DNA of 36,054 nt from Patescibacteria group bacterium (GCA_015485715.1 WFTA01000033.1:1-36054); one strand, 5' to 3'. Positions 16,578 through 25,589 are shown, counted from the first letter of the stretch. The notes: a model not told the origin generated them from the letters alone. Made by a program: numbers and translations.

Positions 16578-17123
16578 ATGCCAAAGCAAGTACAAAACCA
16601 AGGAGTAAGATGGTATGCCATCCATACTTATTCAGGGTACGAAGAAAGTGTAGCCAGAAATTTAATGCAAAGGGTTCAGACAATGGGCATGGAAGATAAA
16701 ATATTTGAAGTTTTGGTGCCAACTGAGATAAGGTATAAGATAAAAAACGGCAAGAGAGTGAAGGTGAGAGAAAAGATTTTCCCGGGTTATGTATTGGTAA
16801 AGATGATAGTTACAGATGATTCATGGTATGTAGTACGAAATACACCTCATGTCACAGGATTTATAGGTTCTGGTGTTATCCCGACTCCTTTATCTGATGA
16901 AGAGATAAGAAGTCTGGAAAAGAGAATGGGTATGGAAGAGCCCAAGTATGATATCAATGTATCAAAGGGCACACCCGTAAGGATTGTAGACGGACCCTTT
17001 AAAGATCAGGAAGGGGTTGTATCTGATATAGATGAGATGAGAGGCAAAGTTAAGGTTATGATATCTATGTTTGGAAGAGAGACTCCAGTGGAGCTCGATT
17101 ATCTACAGATTAAAAAGTTATAA
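16578..17123 (+). CDS. nusG: Transcription factor NusG
   Basis: Transcription elongation factor that binds RNA polymerase and links it to the ribosome or Rho. The 181-residue protein has the NGN domain (RWYAIHTYSGYEESVARNL, then KIFPGYVLVKM and VRNTPHVTGFIG) and a C-terminal KOW domain (VRIVDGPFKDQEGVVSDID, about 131-150). Length is typical. It lies in the order secE-nusG-rplK. Confidence 0.97.
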   Translation: MPKQVQNQGVRWYAIHTYSGYEESVARNLMQRVQTMGMEDKIFEVLVPTEIRYKIKNGKRVKVREKIFPGYVLVKMIVTDDSWYVVRNTPHVTGFIGSGVIPTPLSDEEIRSLEKRMGMEEPKYDINVSKGTPVRIVDGPFKDQEGVVSDIDEMRGKVKVMISMFGRETPVELDYLQIKKL

Positions 17124-17137
17124 TTAACACATTTAAT

Positions 17138-17563
17138 ATGGCCAAAAAGGTGACAGCAGTTATTAAATTACAAATTCCAGCAGGCCAGGCATCAGCGGCG
17201 CCACCTGTGGGTCCTGCTTTGGGTCAGCATGGTTTAAATATTCAAGAGGTTGTTAATAAATTCAATGAAGAGACACAAGACAAGAGGGGAGATATTATAC
17301 CTGTAGTAATAACAGTGTATGAGGACAGATCATACGATATGGTCTTCAAAACTCCACCTGCATCAAGTCTATTAGCCAAAGCTGCTGGGATTCAGAAAGG
17401 ATCAGGTAAGCCTTTAGCTGAAAAAGTCGGAAAAGTAACAAAAGCTCAGATAAGGGAGATAGCTGAGAAGAAAATGCCTGACCTAAACACGGATGATATT
17501 GAAGCAGCTATGAGAACAATAGAAGGAACTGCCAGACAAATGGGTATTGTTGTAGAGGATTAA
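17138..17563 (+). CDS. rplK: Ribosomal protein L11
   Basis: Large-subunit protein of the GTPase-associated centre. The 141-residue protein shows the N-terminal IKLQIPAGQASAAPPVGPALGQHG signature region and the rRNA-binding C-terminal domain (KTPPASSLLAKAAG, then MRTIEGTARQMGI). Length matches the family. A membrane protein gene, rather than rplA, follows directly. Confidence 0.97.
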   Translation: MAKKVTAVIKLQIPAGQASAAPPVGPALGQHGLNIQEVVNKFNEETQDKRGDIIPVVITVYEDRSYDMVFKTPPASSLLAKAAGIQKGSGKPLAEKVGKVTKAQIREIAEKKMPDLNTDDIEAAMRTIEGTARQMGIVVED

Positions 17564-17588
17564 TGTTGTTTAAAATTATATTTAAAAT

Positions 17589-17936
17589 ATGAAAACTAAA
17601 ACTGTAAGGATTATATATTTGTATCTTTTTTCTTTAGTAGGTTTGGTAATGGTTGTTATAGGTTCTGCAAGACTTGTGGATTTAGCACTCAGGACTTGGA
17701 TATTTACAGAGGCAGATAAAGATTATTCTTACATTGCCCCTGTTCCTGTATATCCTCCTGACGCAACATCCACAAAAGAAGTAGTAGAAAGAGTGGATTA
17801 TACTACCAGAAAAAGACATAGAGATTTATCATCATCGCTGGCGCAGATAATAATCGGCTTTCCTCTTTATCTTTATCATTGGAGATTGGTGAAGAGGGAG
17901 CATGAAGAAAATAAGAAAGAAGAGAAACAAGTATAA
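17589..17936 (+). CDS. Two-helix membrane protein between rplK and rplA
   Basis: A 115-residue protein with a membrane helix at about 8-30, a short extracytoplasmic or polar loop with a Pro/Tyr-rich stretch (YIAPVPVYPPD), and a second helix at about 82-98 followed by a Lys/Glu-rich tail. It resembles the DUF5671 type of small membrane proteins, a judgement made by eye. The gene is intercalated in the translation operon: 26 bp after rplK and 15 bp before rplA. Its role there is unknown. Confidence 0.75.
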   Translation: MKTKTVRIIYLYLFSLVGLVMVVIGSARLVDLALRTWIFTEADKDYSYIAPVPVYPPDATSTKEVVERVDYTTRKRHRDLSSSLAQIIIGFPLYLYHWRLVKREHEENKKEEKQV

Positions 17937-17950
17937 TTAAAAACAGTGGT

Positions 17951-18604
17951 ATGGAGTACGATAAGAATAAAAAATATTCTATTCAGGACGCAATAAAAAT
18001 AATCAAAGAAGTATCACCCAAGAGAAATTTTGACGAATCTGTGGAGGTGCATATAGTGCTTGGCATAGATCCTAAAAAAGGAGATCAACAGGTAAGGGGC
18101 ACTGTATCTCTACCTCATGGCACTGGTAAGGATGTAAAAGTTGCTGTATTTGCAGAAGGAGAAGATGCAAAAAAGGCATCTGATGCTGGAGCAGATGTGG
18201 TGGGAGGACAGGAGCTTATAGATGAGATTAAACATAAAGGGGCTATAGATTTTGATGTGGCTGTCGCTCATCCTTCTATGATGCCTAAGATTGCACAGAT
18301 AGCTAAGATTTTGGGTCCCAAAGGACTTATGCCTTCACCTAAAGACGGAACTGTGGTAGAAAATGTTGCCAAAGCTGTGGAGGAGGTTAAAAAAGGGAAA
18401 ATATCTTTTAAAAATGATGACACTGGTAATTTACACTCCCTCATAGGAAAAAGATCTTTTGACGATCAGAAGCTTGTGGAAAACTTTGAGGCTTTTATTG
18501 ATGCTGTTAGAAAGTCCAAACCTTCTTCGTCCAAGGGAATATTTCTAAGAAGAGTGTATATATCAACAACAATGGGCCCGTCAGTAGAAGTAGAAGTAGG
18601 ATAA
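17951..18604 (+). CDS. rplA: Ribosomal protein L1
   Basis: Binds 23S rRNA at the mobile L1 stalk. The 217-residue protein has GTVSLPHGTGK, VAHPSMMPKIAQIAKILGPKGLMPSPK and a C-terminal GIFLRRVYISTTMGPSV. Compared with E. coli L1 the N-terminus is about 15 residues shorter. It ends the cluster; rplJ and rplL, which normally follow, are absent here. Confidence 0.96.
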   Translation: MEYDKNKKYSIQDAIKIIKEVSPKRNFDESVEVHIVLGIDPKKGDQQVRGTVSLPHGTGKDVKVAVFAEGEDAKKASDAGADVVGGQELIDEIKHKGAIDFDVAVAHPSMMPKIAQIAKILGPKGLMPSPKDGTVVENVAKAVEEVKKGKISFKNDDTGNLHSLIGKRSFDDQKLVENFEAFIDAVRKSKPSSSKGIFLRRVYISTTMGPSVEVEVG

Positions 18605-18978
18605 ACTATAAGTTAATTTTTAATTTTCAAATTTTCAATAAATTACCTAAACAATTCCAAATACCAAAACCCCAATAACAAATCAAATCCCAAATCCAAA
18701 TGACAAATAACAATAATAATGATAGTTTGGGCTTTGGAATTTGACATTTATAGATTGGGTTATTGGAAAATTGATTAGAGTAATTGATTTAAAAATTAAA
18801 GAATTAGATATTATTTAACCCTAAACCACATGGGATTTAGGGCTGTCTAGAACCCCACGTGGTTCTGGGTAAAAATTATAAAATTACAAAATTAAAAATT
18901 ATTGTTGGTTCTTGGGATATTGATTAGTGTAATTAGAGTTAATTAAGGTTATTAATTTTGCATTTTGAATTTTTATTT
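18605..18978. other. Repeat spacer between rplA and gatB
   Basis: No gene is visible. It holds degenerate ATT-rich repeats (18720-18790 matches the family at 139-215) and two adjacent hairpins: CCCTAAA/TTTAGGG (18819-18842) and AGAACC/GGTTCT (18849-18866). Neither is followed by a convincing T-run. AAAATTA-type words complete the spacer. No promoter for gatB was identified with confidence. Confidence 0.55.
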
Positions 18979-20508
18979 ATGTCTTTTTCAGAATTTGAAG
19001 CAGTTATTGGCTTAGAGATACATATCCAACTTAAGACAAAACGCAAAATGTTTTGTTGGTGTTCCAATGACGGGGAAAACCAGCCTCCTAATACTACTAT
19101 ATGCGAGGTATGTTTGGGGCATCCCGGCACCCTTCCTGTACCCAACAAACAAGCCATTAAATGGGCAACCCTGATGGCTCTTGCGTTAAATTGCAAGATA
19201 AACCCTTATCAGTTTTTTGACAGAAAGAATTATTTTTATCCGGATCTGCCCAAGGGCTATCAGATTAGCCAGTTTTCTTATCCCATCGGCTATGACGGTG
19301 TTTTAAGCATACCTCCTGTTAAATCAAAATCTAAGACATATATTGAGGAAATGTCAGATGATATAGACATAGGTATAGAGAGGCTTCATCTTGAGGAAGA
19401 TGCGGCCAAAAATATACATGAAAGTGGGAAGATATTGGTTGATTATAACCGTGCTGGGACGCCTTTGATTGAAATAGTAACAAAGCCGGATTTTAGATCA
19501 CCTCAACATGCGAAAGCTTTTCTGCAGGATCTTCAGCTCATTGCAAGATATTTAGGTATTTCAGATGCTGACATGGAGAAAGGACATCTAAGGTGTGATG
19601 CCAATGTATCCCTTAGACCAAGAGGAGAAGATAGGCTTTATCCTAAAACTGAAATTAAAAATCTAAATTCATTTAAATCTGTGGAAAGAGCTTTGGAGTA
19701 TGAGATTCAAAGGCAATTCAAGCTTTGGCAGGAAGGAAAACAAAACACCCTCACACAGGCTACCAGACTTTGGGATGAAAATACTCAGTCAACCTATGAG
19801 ATGAGAACCAAAGAGACAAGTGAGGATTATAGGTATTTCCCTGAGCCTGATATACCTCCTTTTTATTTTGAAGGAGATAATGTCCTGTTTGATGTAGATG
19901 AGGTAAAAAAAGAAATTGGAGAGCTGCCATATGATAAAAGGAAAAGGTTTGTTAAAGAGTATGGCCTAGATATGGAGTCAGCAAGAGTGCTTACAGCAAG
20001 TGTTATACTGGCAAATTATTTTGAAGAGGTTGTGGAAATACTGCATAGTATGATAGAAGATGAGATTGAGAGCCATGATAATGTATATCAGTATATAGGC
20101 AAGCAGACATCCAAGTGGATTGTCAATAAACTGGCAGGTGTTTTGTCAGGAAAAGGAAAGTCTTTAGATGAAAATCCTGTATCTGTTGAACATATGTCGG
20201 AGTTTATGAAGCTGGTTGTAAAAAGAGAGATAAATTCAACTGTTGCTCAGAAAGTTCTGGAGAAGATGGTATCAGAGGGCCTGTCGCCACAAGAGATTTT
20301 AGAATCAGAAGATCTTGCAGGTAGAGTAGAGGATTTGAGTAAAATAGTTGATGAAGTGCTCTCAGAAAACCCTGCAGAGGTTGAGAAATATAGACAGGGA
20401 AAAACTGCTTTGCTACAATTCTTTTTAGGGCAGGTAATGAAAAAAACACAAGGCAAAGCAGATCCACAGGAGGCAACAGAACTTTTGAAAAACAGATTAG
20501 AAAAATAA
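18979..20508 (+). CDS. gatB: Asp/Glu-tRNA amidotransferase subunit B
   Basis: Subunit of GatCAB, which converts misacylated Glu-tRNA(Gln) or Asp-tRNA(Asn) to the amide. The 509-residue protein opens with EAVIGLEIHIQLKTKRKMFC; has GHPGTLPVPNKQ, the DRKNYFYPDLPKGYQISQ region, and KTEIKNLNSFKSVERALEYE; and ends with a YqeY-like tail domain (about 360-509). ATG 18979 starts at the conserved N-terminus; an upstream TTG at 18958 is in repeat-like sequence. gatA and gatC are not in the window. Confidence 0.97.
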   Translation: MSFSEFEAVIGLEIHIQLKTKRKMFCWCSNDGENQPPNTTICEVCLGHPGTLPVPNKQAIKWATLMALALNCKINPYQFFDRKNYFYPDLPKGYQISQFSYPIGYDGVLSIPPVKSKSKTYIEEMSDDIDIGIERLHLEEDAAKNIHESGKILVDYNRAGTPLIEIVTKPDFRSPQHAKAFLQDLQLIARYLGISDADMEKGHLRCDANVSLRPRGEDRLYPKTEIKNLNSFKSVERALEYEIQRQFKLWQEGKQNTLTQATRLWDENTQSTYEMRTKETSEDYRYFPEPDIPPFYFEGDNVLFDVDEVKKEIGELPYDKRKRFVKEYGLDMESARVLTASVILANYFEEVVEILHSMIEDEIESHDNVYQYIGKQTSKWIVNKLAGVLSGKGKSLDENPVSVEHMSEFMKLVVKREINSTVAQKVLEKMVSEGLSPQEILESEDLAGRVEDLSKIVDEVLSENPAEVEKYRQGKTALLQFFLGQVMKKTQGKADPQEATELLKNRLEK

Positions 20509-20530
20509 AAAAATTCAAAAGTCAAAATTC

Positions 20531-20646
20531 AACCCAGTCCCACCTAGCTCCACTTTTTGAGGTAAATCCTGCTATAAAGCCAATGGGTATGTAATTTGAT
20601 TTAAAGCAACATATCTGCAGATAATGTTGAAAAGTGGGGCTGGATT
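20531..20646 (-). repeat. MITE-like element, copy 2
   Basis: Inverted relative to copy 1. It begins AACCCAGTCCCACCTAGCTC with an extra few bases in the left end, and closes with AAAAGTGGGGCTGG (20631-20644). The interior CTGCAG palindrome is at about 20605-20628. It lies between the convergent gatB and DAHP-synthase-like genes, where a transcribed hairpin might also help end transcription. Confidence 0.8.
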
Positions 20647-20804
20647 GAAAATTGGTAAATTGATGAATTATTTTGGGGTTTGTTTAGGATTTAGGATTTC
20701 GGATTTAGGATTTCATTTTTAGAATAATACAGATTAATAACGCTACTTAACAAACATTAAAAAACAATATTGATTTAATCCTCTATAACATCCTAATATA
20801 TATC
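20647..20804. other. AT-rich spacer with TAGGATTT words
   Basis: Between the element and the stop of the minus-strand synthase gene. It contains repeated TTTAGGATTTCGGATTTAGG words (20685-20716) matching the motif found upstream of the tRNA genes, although no tRNA follows here. No terminator was seen. Confidence 0.4.
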
Positions 20805-21692
20805 TCAAAACTCTGATATTTCATCTATCAGAACCTGAAGTTCATCTATGGTTATGTGTTGATCAGTGTCTGTATAGGATGTTCCCACTTCTATCAAAAT
20901 ACCATCATAGAGATACCCGTCTTGCGTCTTCATCTGCATAGCCTTTACTGTTTCATCAACAATCTCGTCTCTCTTTTTAGGGCCCAGTGAATGACTGGGA
21001 TCAAAAAACAATCTGCTTCCTGTCTCAAGTTTTACTTTTTCAGCCAGTTGATGAACAGGTGCAGACCTGTAATCACCCTTATCTGGTGTATCTACACCTC
21101 TATGAATCAAAAAATAATCAGCACCTGCACTTTTAGTGTAAGATATCACGCCTTTCCAAGTTTTTTCCAAAACACTTTCTTCTGATCTATTTTCTCCATT
21201 CTGAGACAAAAGCAAATTTGACCATTTGGGATTTTTAAGACCTATCTGCCAGCTATATTCTCTGGCATATCTTGCCATCTCATATATATGCCAGCCCAGC
21301 TGGGCAGGAGCCGGGTTCCACAAAATAAATTCTCCCTCTCCCAGCTTTTTCGCGTACAAAGGAAGCTGAATATGGGGCAAAACTATCTCTGATGCAATTA
21401 CAAGCCCTGTGTCTTTTCTCACCTTTTCTGCTATTTCTATGCTTGGAAGCATATCCCACTCATCAGAGGATACACCTTTAATTGCCTTATCCAAATTTGC
21501 AAGTGCGCTTTCTACATCCATTCCCATACTTTCCGAACTTGAAGAAAAATTTGTCCTTGATTTAAGACCTACCACTCTCAGACCATATACAGCCCTTTTG
21601 CCTCCAGTCTTTAGATCAGCTATTTTATACAGCTCTTCAATATTGTTTTTATTTACAGAACACGGTCCTGCTATTATCTTTACCTCCTGCAT
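20805..21692 (-). CDS. DAHP/KDO8P-synthase superfamily enzyme
   Basis: A TIM-barrel enzyme of the class that condenses phosphoenolpyruvate with an aldose phosphate. The 295-residue protein has IAGPCSV (residues 7-13), SRTNFSSSSES in place of the usual KPRTS loop, FLIHRG (194-199), YRS (208-210), DPSHSLGPK (231-239), and metal-site-like EVG (268-270) and TDTDQH (274-279). Most likely a DAHP-synthase relative, but the loop after K44 is unusual and a middle segment (about 155-180) is unfamiliar, so the true acceptor sugar is uncertain. No other shikimate genes are nearby. It starts 4 bp after a PfkB kinase gene, so the two are probably co-transcribed. Confidence 0.75.
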   Translation of the reverse strand: MQEVKIIAGPCSVNKNNIEELYKIADLKTGGKRAVYGLRVVGLKSRTNFSSSSESMGMDVESALANLDKAIKGVSSDEWDMLPSIEIAEKVRKDTGLVIASEIVLPHIQLPLYAKKLGEGEFILWNPAPAQLGWHIYEMARYAREYSWQIGLKNPKWSNLLLSQNGENRSEESVLEKTWKGVISYTKSAGADYFLIHRGVDTPDKGDYRSAPVHQLAEKVKLETGSRLFFDPSHSLGPKKRDEIVDETVKAMQMKTQDGYLYDGILIEVGTSYTDTDQHITIDELQVLIDEISEF

Positions 21693-21696
21693 ATAC

Positions 21697-22626
21697 TCAT
21701 GAATTTAATTCTAAATTCCTTTCTAAAACCCTGCTCCTTATTTTATCCAAAATACCATTTTTTAAAGCTTTATTCAAATCATCACAGGAAGGAAGAGCTG
21801 AACTGTTTCCAAATTTCGTACAGTGCATAGCTGATGCAAAATTTGCAAATCTGCATGCTCTCTCCATATCAAGGCCCCTCAAAAGTGCATAAGCAAATGC
21901 TCCTCTGAACACATCTCCTGCCCCCAAAGTATCTACTGCATTAACACTATAGGCCGGAATATGCAAAATCTCTTTCTCACGGCAAATGTAAGAGCCTGAT
22001 CCACCTGCAGTGATAACCAAATCTTTCTCAACTATCCTGCGTATTGCACTGGCATTAAACATCCAATTACTCTTGGCATCAAATTGTTTAACTGCCTCTA
22101 TGGATATAACAGGATGAGTAGAATGCCTGAGCATTCTAAATGCCTTATGGCTTATCTCAACTGATGTATCTACAATTAAAATACTATTCTTTTTCCTGTG
22201 TTTTACAACATACATAAAAGCCCTGAAACTGTTTCTGTCAAAAATAAACAAATCACTTGAGGCATCTCTATATGATATCCTGACAGGTTTCCTGTATTCA
22301 ATAGGAGATTTAATTCCTGTACGGGTGCCGCTGGCAGTATTGATAAGATAGGTATGGACTTTAGTGCGTTTCTGAATATTCTCTATTACTTTTACCTTTT
22401 CCCTGACCAATGTCATCTTGGCCCTTTTTCCGTAAGCATCTCTGCCTATATTGCCGTATAGTGTTGTATCTATACCCATACGGGATAAAAAAAGTGCAGC
22501 TATAGCAGATGGTCCTCCCACAGAGTAGACAACCTTGCTTGGTGCATGTTTAAAATCTTCACGCACAAATTCATCAAGTATATATGATTGGTCTATAGTT
22601 ATATCACCTACAGCTACTGCTTTCAT
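21697..22626 (-). CDS. PfkB-family sugar kinase C
   Basis: ATP-dependent kinase of the ribokinase/PfkB family; the substrate is unknown. The 309-residue protein starts VAVGDITIDQSY, has the substrate-side VGGPSAIAALFLSRMG (about 36-51), and the family signature DTLGAGDVFRGAF (232-244) with catalytic Asp238. It is the most diverged of three PfkB genes in this cluster. The start lies 15 bp after the T-run of a terminator-like hairpin in its own leader, which suggests control by attenuation. No Shine-Dalgarno site is visible. The DAHP-synthase-like gene follows after 4 bp. Confidence 0.88.
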   Translation of the reverse strand: MKAVAVGDITIDQSYILDEFVREDFKHAPSKVVYSVGGPSAIAALFLSRMGIDTTLYGNIGRDAYGKRAKMTLVREKVKVIENIQKRTKVHTYLINTASGTRTGIKSPIEYRKPVRISYRDASSDLFIFDRNSFRAFMYVVKHRKKNSILIVDTSVEISHKAFRMLRHSTHPVISIEAVKQFDAKSNWMFNASAIRRIVEKDLVITAGGSGSYICREKEILHIPAYSVNAVDTLGAGDVFRGAFAYALLRGLDMERACRFANFASAMHCTKFGNSSALPSCDDLNKALKNGILDKIRSRVLERNLELNS

Positions 22627-22640
22627 ATGACTTCATAAAT

Positions 22641-22755
22641 TAAAAAAGCCGCCTATATTTGGCGGCTATCAAAAAATCCTGAAAAATACCTAAACTAGCC
22701 GCCTAAGGCGAACCAAAAATAAAAAAATCCAAAATAGAAATTTTGGTTTCCAAAA
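22641..22755 (-). promoter_or_regulatory. Structured leader with terminator, PfkB-C gene
   Basis: Minus-strand RNA order: TTTTGG (22755-22750), CCAAAA (22746-22741), ATTTTGG (22735-22729), then CGCC/GGCG (22710-22700), GGCGGCTA (22703-22696), TAGCCGCC (22668-22661), GGCGGCT (22653-22647) and a T-run. TAGCCGCC can pair with the earlier GGCGGCTA over 8 bp, or with the later GGCGGCT to form a 7-bp terminator. CCAAAA similarly has two partners. This is the layout of a terminator/antiterminator switch. The effector is unknown. Confidence 0.6.
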
Positions 22756-22808
22756 CTTTTTCTACAATTATCTATCTTTTTATTATCTGCTTTTTTCATA
22801 GCAATTTT

Positions 22809-22836
22809 ATAATATCACAAATATTAAATTATGCAA
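22809..22836 (-). promoter_or_regulatory. Promoter of the PfkB-C leader
   Basis: On the minus strand, TTGCAT (22836-22831) and TATTAT (22814-22809) have a 16-bp spacer. It lies just past the stop of the upstream pfkB gene and would give a leader of about 175 nt before ATG 22626. A DnaA-box-like TTATCCACA lies at 22842-22850. Confidence 0.5.
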
Positions 22837-22859
22837 TACATTTATCCACAAAAGTCTTG

Positions 22860-23873
22860 TTATAGGCCGCATATTTTATTTACTTCTATTTTAGAAAGTG
22901 TCTCTTTCGTGGGTATTTTTTTTAAAATACCATATTTTGCGCCTATTTCAGATACTACCTGAGCAGCATTAAGCGCTGCCAATCTTAGCGCATACTCTAT
23001 ATCACCATTTTCTCTATACAGCCCTGCTACAAATGATGAACCAAAAGTATCACCAGCACCTGTTGCATCCTTCACCTCTCTGGCCAAAGATGGAACAAAG
23101 TAAATATTGTTATCAAAACCATCAACCCCATACACAGCATAGGCTCCTCTTGCTCCGTCAGTAATCACAACATATCCTGTGGTAGTAAGTATAATATCAG
23201 CAAACAGGGCCTTGATATCTGATATTTTATCCTCTCCAGCAAGCATGGCTGCCTCTCTTCTGTTTAAAATAAGAACATCTATATTTCTAAATATCGGGAG
23301 CAATTGCTTTACCCCCGCTCCGAGTTCGTCTTTTCCGGGATTTATTGCAACCTTCATACTTTTTCTCTTGGCAACAGAAATAATTTTCTCCAAAATATTC
23401 AAATCTCCTCCCAAAGATGTTATATAAATCCAGTGTGATTCAATTTTCCTTAGTGGAATATCTTTGAGCTTCATATTTCTAGACGCTCCTCTATAGATAA
23501 AAGCAGTCCTATCCCCCCATCTTGTAAGCATAACTGTAGAGTAAGCTGTATTTAAAATCTTATCCACTACTACATATTTCCTGTCTATCTTTGCTTTTTT
23601 CAGAAAATCAAGTATGGTCCTGCCTACTATATCATCTCCTATTTTTGAAATTAAGGCAGTTTTGTACCCAAAAGATCTAAATACATAAGCTGAATTAGTA
23701 CCTCCTCCACCAACAGAAAAGTGAATACTTTCTATATCTATCTTATCCCCAACATAAAAACACTCCTTTTTTGTAGTGGTAACTTCGTCCACAGGTACAG
23801 ATATATCCTCCAGTCCCTTGCAGATCAATATTACATCCTGTGTAGCTGAACCTATACTTACAAAGTCAAACAT
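22860..23873 (-). CDS. PfkB-family sugar kinase B
   Basis: A 337-residue kinase of the ribokinase family. It starts FDFVSIGSATQDVIL; SVGGGGTNSAYVFRSFGY (about 53-70) is the substrate-side motif, VVITDGARGAY (about 235-245) the ATP-side strand, and DATGAGDTFGSSF (269-281) carries catalytic Asp275. It resembles kinase A more than kinase C, including an extra segment with CFYVGDKI before the GG motif, so A and B look like paralogues. The substrate is unknown. An ACTATA box (23881-23886), read as TATAGT on the minus strand, lies 7 bp before the ATG, hinting at a leaderless start. Confidence 0.88.
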   Translation of the reverse strand: MFDFVSIGSATQDVILICKGLEDISVPVDEVTTTKKECFYVGDKIDIESIHFSVGGGGTNSAYVFRSFGYKTALISKIGDDIVGRTILDFLKKAKIDRKYVVVDKILNTAYSTVMLTRWGDRTAFIYRGASRNMKLKDIPLRKIESHWIYITSLGGDLNILEKIISVAKRKSMKVAINPGKDELGAGVKQLLPIFRNIDVLILNRREAAMLAGEDKISDIKALFADIILTTTGYVVITDGARGAYAVYGVDGFDNNIYFVPSLAREVKDATGAGDTFGSSFVAGLYRENGDIEYALRLAALNAAQVVSEIGAKYGILKKIPTKETLSKIEVNKICGL

Positions 23874-24170
23874 AACATAAACTATAAATACTAAATTCTA
23901 AATTCTAAATTCGAAACACTAAATAACCTTAAAATCCTAAATTCTAAACAATTCCAAAATTCAAAATCCTAAACAATAACCAATAACCCAGTTTAATAAA
24001 TGTCAAATGACAAAGCTCAAATGACAAATTAATGACAAATGTCAAAATCTAAACCGTCATTATTATTATTATTTGACATTTGGATTTTGGAATTTGGAAT
24101 TCTATATAGGTTTGAGTTAATTAGGAATTAGGGTAATTATATATAAAATTAAATCTGATTAATAATTCAT
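23874..24170. other. Repeat spacer between pfkB genes
   Basis: No gene is visible. 23880-23960 is built from CTAAATTCTAAATTC words. 23990-24110 is an inverted relative of the family at 139-215 (TCAAATGACAAAGCTC, a TTATTATTATTATTTGACATTT tract and GGATTTTGGAATTTGG). It separates two kinase genes that are otherwise collinear. Confidence 0.5.
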
Positions 24171-25175
24171 TTATATTTTCCTTGGTTTTATTTTAGGATA
24201 TTTTCTAATCATCTTTCTAATCCCTGCCTCTGTTAAAAGGCCTTTTTGGGCTCCTGTGTACTGAACTACAGAAGTCGCATTGGCATTGCCCCACAGCAAG
24301 GCTTCAGATACAGACTTACCTCTTATCAAAGCCGCTGTAAATCCTATGGAAAAGCTATCACCAGCACCTGTTCTCTCTTTTGCCTTCAATGGATATGCTT
24401 TTATATACCAGGTATCACTGCCGTCATGCACATAAGCACCATTGGGTCCGTCTGTTATCACCACAATATGCGGACCTAGTTCGTAAAGTCCTCTGGCAAG
24501 ATGTTTAACCCACATCTTAACTTCTCTATTTGTGGATTTTACAGAAATAGGCTTTTCATCCAAAAGTATAGCCGCCTCTTCTTTATTGAGAAGTATGAGG
24601 TATGATGAACAAAGTATTTCATACAGATTATCTCTACCCTCTCTTAATTGATATGTACCGGGTTGAAAAACCAGATTAATATTTTCTTTATCTACCAAAT
24701 CCTTTATCTGCCTATGAACTTTAGAATGATCAGGGCCAAGTGATGAATAATATATCCATTTAGTCTTTAATTTTTTGGGCAAATTATATCTCCACTTTTC
24801 ATGCTTAACTATAATAGTTCTTTCTGCACCATAATTTAAAACAACTGAGTAATTGGACGTCCTTCCTCTTTCTATCTTTACATATCTGGTGTTTACTTTT
24901 TCTTTTTGGAAAACTTTTAAAATACTCTCACCCACCAAATCATCTCCTATATGTGTATATATTGCAGTGTTCAGCCCCAGTCGTGCCGCACCAACAGCTG
25001 CATTGGCACTATTCCCTACTCCCGGAACTTGTGTTACTTTTTTGGCAGGAATTTTATCTGCCCAAGACAAGCACAAAAGGCATTTATTCGGCTTAATATC
25101 ACACAATACAGAAGCTTCATCTATTTCTACAAATGTGTCATGAGTTGAATCTCCTATAGATATTAGGTCAAACAT
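24171..25175 (-). CDS. PfkB-family sugar kinase A
   Basis: A 334-residue ribokinase-family protein. It starts FDLISIGDSTHDTFV. GVGNSANAAVGAARLGLNT (about 52-70) is a variant of the GG motif, IGDDLVGE follows (77-84), VVITDGPNGAYVHDG (about 238-252) is the ATP-side region, and ERTGAGDSFSIGF (267-279) holds catalytic Asp273. Closest in the window to kinase B. The substrate is unknown; position downstream of a split transketolase suggests a pentose, tetrose or related sugar. It is preceded by a 75-bp AT-only spacer. Confidence 0.88.
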   Translation of the reverse strand: MFDLISIGDSTHDTFVEIDEASVLCDIKPNKCLLCLSWADKIPAKKVTQVPGVGNSANAAVGAARLGLNTAIYTHIGDDLVGESILKVFQKEKVNTRYVKIERGRTSNYSVVLNYGAERTIIVKHEKWRYNLPKKLKTKWIYYSSLGPDHSKVHRQIKDLVDKENINLVFQPGTYQLREGRDNLYEILCSSYLILLNKEEAAILLDEKPISVKSTNREVKMWVKHLARGLYELGPHIVVITDGPNGAYVHDGSDTWYIKAYPLKAKERTGAGDSFSIGFTAALIRGKSVSEALLWGNANATSVVQYTGAQKGLLTEAGIRKMIRKYPKIKPRKI

Positions 25176-25250
25176 ACTACAGAATTTTTAATTTTTAATT
25201 TAATAATTTTATAAACAATTTTTAAATATCTAATTAAAAAATACCTAATT

Positions 25251-25589
25251 TTAAACATTTCTTACAATCTTGGAAAATATAAGTACAAACTGGTGTGCTT
25301 CGTCCCATAAATCCATCCATTCTATTTTTTTATCTTTCCTGGCCACTGATAACATTCTTAACCACTGTTTGGTTTCATTTGTCTCCTCTAAACAAATACG
25401 TATTTTATTTTTAAAATCCCTTTTTGAAGAAGCTTGGTTGGCTTCCATGTAATTAGCTCCTATACTAGTTGCTGATTTTACAAGCTGATTTATTAAAGGC
25501 TGGCTAACAGTATCAATTGGAATTGACTTACAAAATAATATAATATTTTCTCCAAACTTAGCAGTTCGTTCTTCTAGGTCGTATTGCAT
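25251..25589 (-). CDS. Four-helix-bundle protein (S23 family)
   Basis: A 112-residue all-helical protein of the family first described in intervening sequences of 23S rRNA genes (TIGR02436-like). Hallmarks: LEERTAKFGENIILFCKSIP, LINQLVKSATSIGANYMEAN, KIRICLEETNETKQWLRML. Function is unknown; free-standing copies are common in CPR and Bacteroidetes genomes. Here it sits between the transketolase and kinase genes, flanked on both sides by AT-rich repeat words, and may be a later insertion rather than part of the pathway. Confidence 0.88.
   Translation of the reverse strand: MQYDLEERTAKFGENIILFCKSIPIDTVSQPLINQLVKSATSIGANYMEANQASSKRDFKNKIRICLEETNETKQWLRMLSVARKDKKIEWMDLWDEAHQFVLIFSKIVRNV

Noticed and set aside
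25251..25589. rRNA intervening sequence
   Set aside because: The four-helix-bundle gene resembles those in 23S rRNA inserts, but no rRNA sequence flanks it.
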